Shown one piece after another: positions 62,188 to 64,000 of a stretch of 64,000 nucleotides of DNA (position 1 is the first letter of the stretch; every line of letters starts with the position of its first letter). Made by a program: the position numbers and the translations under genes. The notes beneath the pieces were generated by a model. That model made no database searches, had not been told where the DNA came from, and was given only the letters and a program-made list of their open reading frames with translations. Source of the DNA: an uncultured Prevotellaceae bacterium (lineage in GTDB: Bacteria > Bacteroidota > Bacteroidia > Bacteroidales > Bacteroidaceae); contig CACZVE010000002.1 in assembly GCA_902784565.1 (NCBI GenBank), positions 1 to 64,000 of the forward strand, read 5' to 3'.

Positions 62188-63177
62188 ATGAACGAGCAAA
62201 ACGCAGCAATCAAGCCGTATGTCATCGGCTTGGATTTAGGAGGAACGAACTCTGTATTCGGCATCGTAGATGCACGTGGTGACATCAAGGCAACAACCGC
62301 CATCAAGACGGGTGGCTATGAGAAAGTAGAGGACTATGTGGACGCCTGTGTGGACGCCCTGCAGGTCATCATCGACCAGGTGGGTGGCATCGAGAAAATC
62401 AAAGCCATGGGTATCGGTGCGCCGAACGGCAACTATTATAGTGGCACGATAGAGTTCGCCCCGAATCTGCCTTGGGCACATAATGGCATCGTGCCTCTGG
62501 CCAAACTGTTCAGTGAGCGTCTGAACAATATCCCCGTAGCCCTGACGAATGATGCCAACGCCGCCGCCATCGGTGAGATGGTCTATGGTGTGGCCCGCGG
62601 CATGAAGAACTTCATTGTTATCACATTAGGTACAGGTGTGGGCTCTGGTATCGTAGTCAACGGACAATTGCTCTACGGACACGACGGCTTTGCCGGTGAG
62701 TTAGGTCACGTCACAATGGTTCGTGGCGAGGAAGGACGTCTATGCGGATGTGGACGTACCGGTTGTCTGGAGGCATATTGTTCTGCGACGGGTGTGGCTC
62801 GTACGGCTCGTGAACTGCTGATGAAGACAGACCGTCCTTCACTGTTGCGCGAGATGGATCCCGAGAAGATTACCTCCCTCGACGTGTCCATTGCTGCCGG
62901 CAAGGGTGACGAACTGGCTAAAGAAATCTACGAGTTTACTGGTAAGATGCTGGGTGAGGCCTGTGCCGACTTCGCAGCATTCTCATCCCCTGAAGCATTC
63001 ATCTTCTTCGGTGGCATGGTGAAAGCCGGCGACCTGATTATGAAACCCATCCAGGAGGCTTACAACAACCATGTGCTGAAAATCTTCAAGAACAAGGCAC
63101 AGTTCCTTGTGAGTGGTCTTGATGGTGCCAGCGCTGCCGTACTCGGTGCCTCTGCCATCGGCTGGGAAATCCAGTAG
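62188..63177 (+). CDS. ROK-family glucokinase
   Basis: Phosphorylates glucose with ATP to glucose-6-phosphate. 329 aa; ATP motif IGLDLGGTNSVFGIVDARGD, sugar motif ALTNDANAAAIGEMVYG, ROK signature VITLGTGVGSGIVVNGQLLY, EGELGH-like FAGELGHVTMV and zinc-binding LCGCGRTGCLEAYCS. Length typical of ROK kinases. It would use the glucose released by the GH130 reaction. Other hexoses (mannose) are possible substrates. Monocistronic; a 9-bp hairpin (GAGGTTGGT, 63229-63237 / 63248-63256) follows its 3' end. Confidence 0.92.
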   Translation: MNEQNAAIKPYVIGLDLGGTNSVFGIVDARGDIKATTAIKTGGYEKVEDYVDACVDALQVIIDQVGGIEKIKAMGIGAPNGNYYSGTIEFAPNLPWAHNGIVPLAKLFSERLNNIPVALTNDANAAAIGEMVYGVARGMKNFIVITLGTGVGSGIVVNGQLLYGHDGFAGELGHVTMVRGEEGRLCGCGRTGCLEAYCSATGVARTARELLMKTDRPSLLREMDPEKITSLDVSIAAGKGDELAKEIYEFTGKMLGEACADFAAFSSPEAFIFFGGMVKAGDLIMKPIQEAYNNHVLKIFKNKAQFLVSGLDGASAAVLGASAIGWEIQ

Positions 63178-63228
63178 TCCCATCTGGGAGGATCTGTGGC
63201 CATCTGTGAAAATCGGTGGCTAAAAAAT

Positions 63229-63256
63229 GAGGTTGGTGCAGGACGCTACCAACCTC
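63229..63256 (+). terminator. hairpin downstream of the glucokinase gene
   Basis: GAGGTTGGT (63229-63237) and ACCAACCTC (63248-63256) with a 10-nt loop, about 50 bp after the stop; no T-run follows, so it may be a weak terminator or 3' stabiliser. A decayed CTGTGGC-type repeat precedes it. Confidence 0.5.
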
Positions 63257-63404
63257 TAACTATAATTGATAAGGTGAATCAGCAAATGGCTGATAAGAAT
63301 CTTATCGGCGGCAAATATACGGCTTATTTACATCTTTTGCAAGTTTTTTGGCAAAAAAATGCAAAACGAGGCCGTTTTTTAACGAAATACTCATATTAAC
63401 ATGC

Positions 63405-63412
63405 TATCTTTG
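63405..63412 (+). promoter_or_regulatory. -7 box of the GH3 gene
   Basis: TATCTTTG, 35 bp before the ATG at 63448. A T-rich stretch (63375-63380) takes the -33 region, without a proper TTTG. Confidence 0.5.
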
Positions 63413-63447
63413 CAGAGGAATAATGATAATTACAAAAACAATCAAGT

Positions 63448-64000
63448 ATGGAAAAAAGGAGATTACTAGTAATCCTGATGACGGGCATCTGCACCCTGAC
63501 GGCAAATGCACAGCAACTGCCTTATCAGAACCCCAACCTGACAGCCAGTCAACGGGCTGACGACCTACTCGGCCGACTGACGCTCGAAGAGAAAGTAAGT
63601 CTGATGATGGACACATCGCCAGCCATCGAACGACTCAGCATCCCGCAGTTCCAATGGTGGAACGAGGCGCTGCACGGCATAGGGCGCAACGGCTATGCTA
63701 CCGTATTCCCCATCACGATGGCAATGGCCGCCTCGTGGGATGACGCCTTACTACACAAGGTCTTTACGGCTGTAAGTGACGAGGCGCGTGTAAAAGCCCG
63801 TCAAGCCAAACAATCAGGAAATATCAAACGTTACCAAAGTCTGTCGTTCTGGACACCGAACATCAACATCTTCCGCGACCCCCGTTGGGGACGCGGACAG
63901 GAGACCTACGGCGAAGACCCCTACCTCACCTCAAAGATGGGCCTTGCCGTGGTGCGCGGCCTTCAGGGAGTAGACTATAACGGCGAAGACCTCGGCGTGA
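63448..64000 (+). CDS. GH3 glycoside hydrolase (beta-xylosidase/glucosidase type), 3' end outside window
   Basis: 184 codons of a secreted GH3 enzyme that continues past the window. The ATG at 63448 opens a signal peptide (MEKRRLLVILMTGICTLTAN ending in AQ). Domain-1 motifs: ADDLLGRLTLEEKVSLMMD, WWNEALHGIGRNGYATVFP and WTPNINIFRDPRWGRGQETY followed by GEDPYL, including the conserved substrate-binding Asp/Arg and RWGR. WWNEALHG resembles beta-xylosidase members more than typical beta-glucosidases (WNEALHGVA pattern), but the class is not certain. The catalytic Asp lies beyond the edge. Confidence 0.9.
   Translation, partial: MEKRRLLVILMTGICTLTANAQQLPYQNPNLTASQRADDLLGRLTLEEKVSLMMDTSPAIERLSIPQFQWWNEALHGIGRNGYATVFPITMAMAASWDDALLHKVFTAVSDEARVKARQAKQSGNIKRYQSLSFWTPNINIFRDPRWGRGQETYGEDPYLTSKMGLAVVRGLQGVDYNGEDLGV

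Noticed and set aside
63196-63399. 67-aa protein downstream of glucokinase
   Set aside because: It starts in a dispersed repeat and overlaps the hairpin; no supportive spacing or motif.
1-64000. tRNA, rRNA, tmRNA or insertion sequences
   Set aside because: Gaps were read for cloverleaf arms, conserved RNA segments, transposase motifs and terminal repeats with target duplications; none was convincing.

Overview
The window looks like a chromosomal segment of a gut- or rumen-type Bacteroidota, most likely a Prevotella relative. The evidence is promoters of the TTTG-N19/20-TAnnTTTG type rather than -35/-10 boxes, a fused nuoCD gene, the mannobiose 2-epimerase/mannosylglucose phosphorylase route for mannan, a methylmalonyl-CoA mutase pair with Na+-pumping decarboxylase subunits, a regulator with the layout of a hybrid two-component system, and DUF4924/DUF5686 proteins. 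No rRNA, tRNA, phage, transposase or CRISPR was seen.

Layout. 1-2385 (-): nuoA, nuoB and the start of nuoCD (complex I). 2594-3649 (+): exported alpha/beta hydrolase. 3682-11224 (-): a beta-mannan operon of GH5 mannanase, CE7 esterase, GH26 mannanase lipoprotein, GH130 phosphorylase, GPH sugar symporter and 2-epimerase. 11364-12116 (+): lipoprotein. 12117-12875: repeat-rich gap with a 42-bp tandem array and a long inverted repeat. 12876-23240 (+): MscS channel, kdsA-kdsD, a giant sensor-regulator with a degenerate kinase and receiver, cardiolipin synthase and an acyltransferase. 23200-26253 (-): TPR protein and solute-binding lipoprotein. 26383-27777 (+): radA. 27816-29396 (-): GH30 behind a duplicated promoter. 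29743-31011 (+): pgk. 31052-35087 (-): mutA-mutB. 35293-40322 (+): AspT-like transporter, OadG/biotin carrier/OadB and a LuxR-type regulator. 40315-46122: rfbC, a RidA/chorismatase-like protein, rny, zapA, two unknowns and rfbA. 46152-48089 (-): fused sugar kinase/nucleotidyltransferase. 48273-48869 (+): sigma factor. 48861-55771 (-): DUF5686 protein, Sua5, ClC channel, fmt, a 37-aa small protein and rpe. 55772-56272: AT-rich repeat gap. 56273-62042 (-): prfC, rfbD, DUF4924 protein, LysE exporter and a PP2C phosphatase. 62188-63177 (+): ROK glucokinase. 63448-end (+): start of a GH3 glycosidase.

How the parts fit. The mannan cluster is a complete path from polymer to sugar phosphates: extracellular mannanases and an esterase, import of mannobiose, epimerisation to mannosylglucose, and phosphorolysis to mannose-1-phosphate and glucose. 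Glucokinase and pgk continue it into glycolysis. mutAB with OadG, biotin carrier and OadB form most of the succinate-to-propionate branch, but the carboxyltransferase alpha subunit is not in the window. kdsA/kdsD and rfbA/C/D feed LPS and rhamnose-containing surface glycans.

The least explained material is intergenic. Several families of short reiterated repeats (7-9 bp units), long inverted repeats, a tandem-duplicated promoter cassette and a 42-bp tandem array sit in leaders and, in some cases, supply start codons, C-terminal codons or -33 boxes. Two regulators have receiver domains that lack the phosphoacceptor aspartate.
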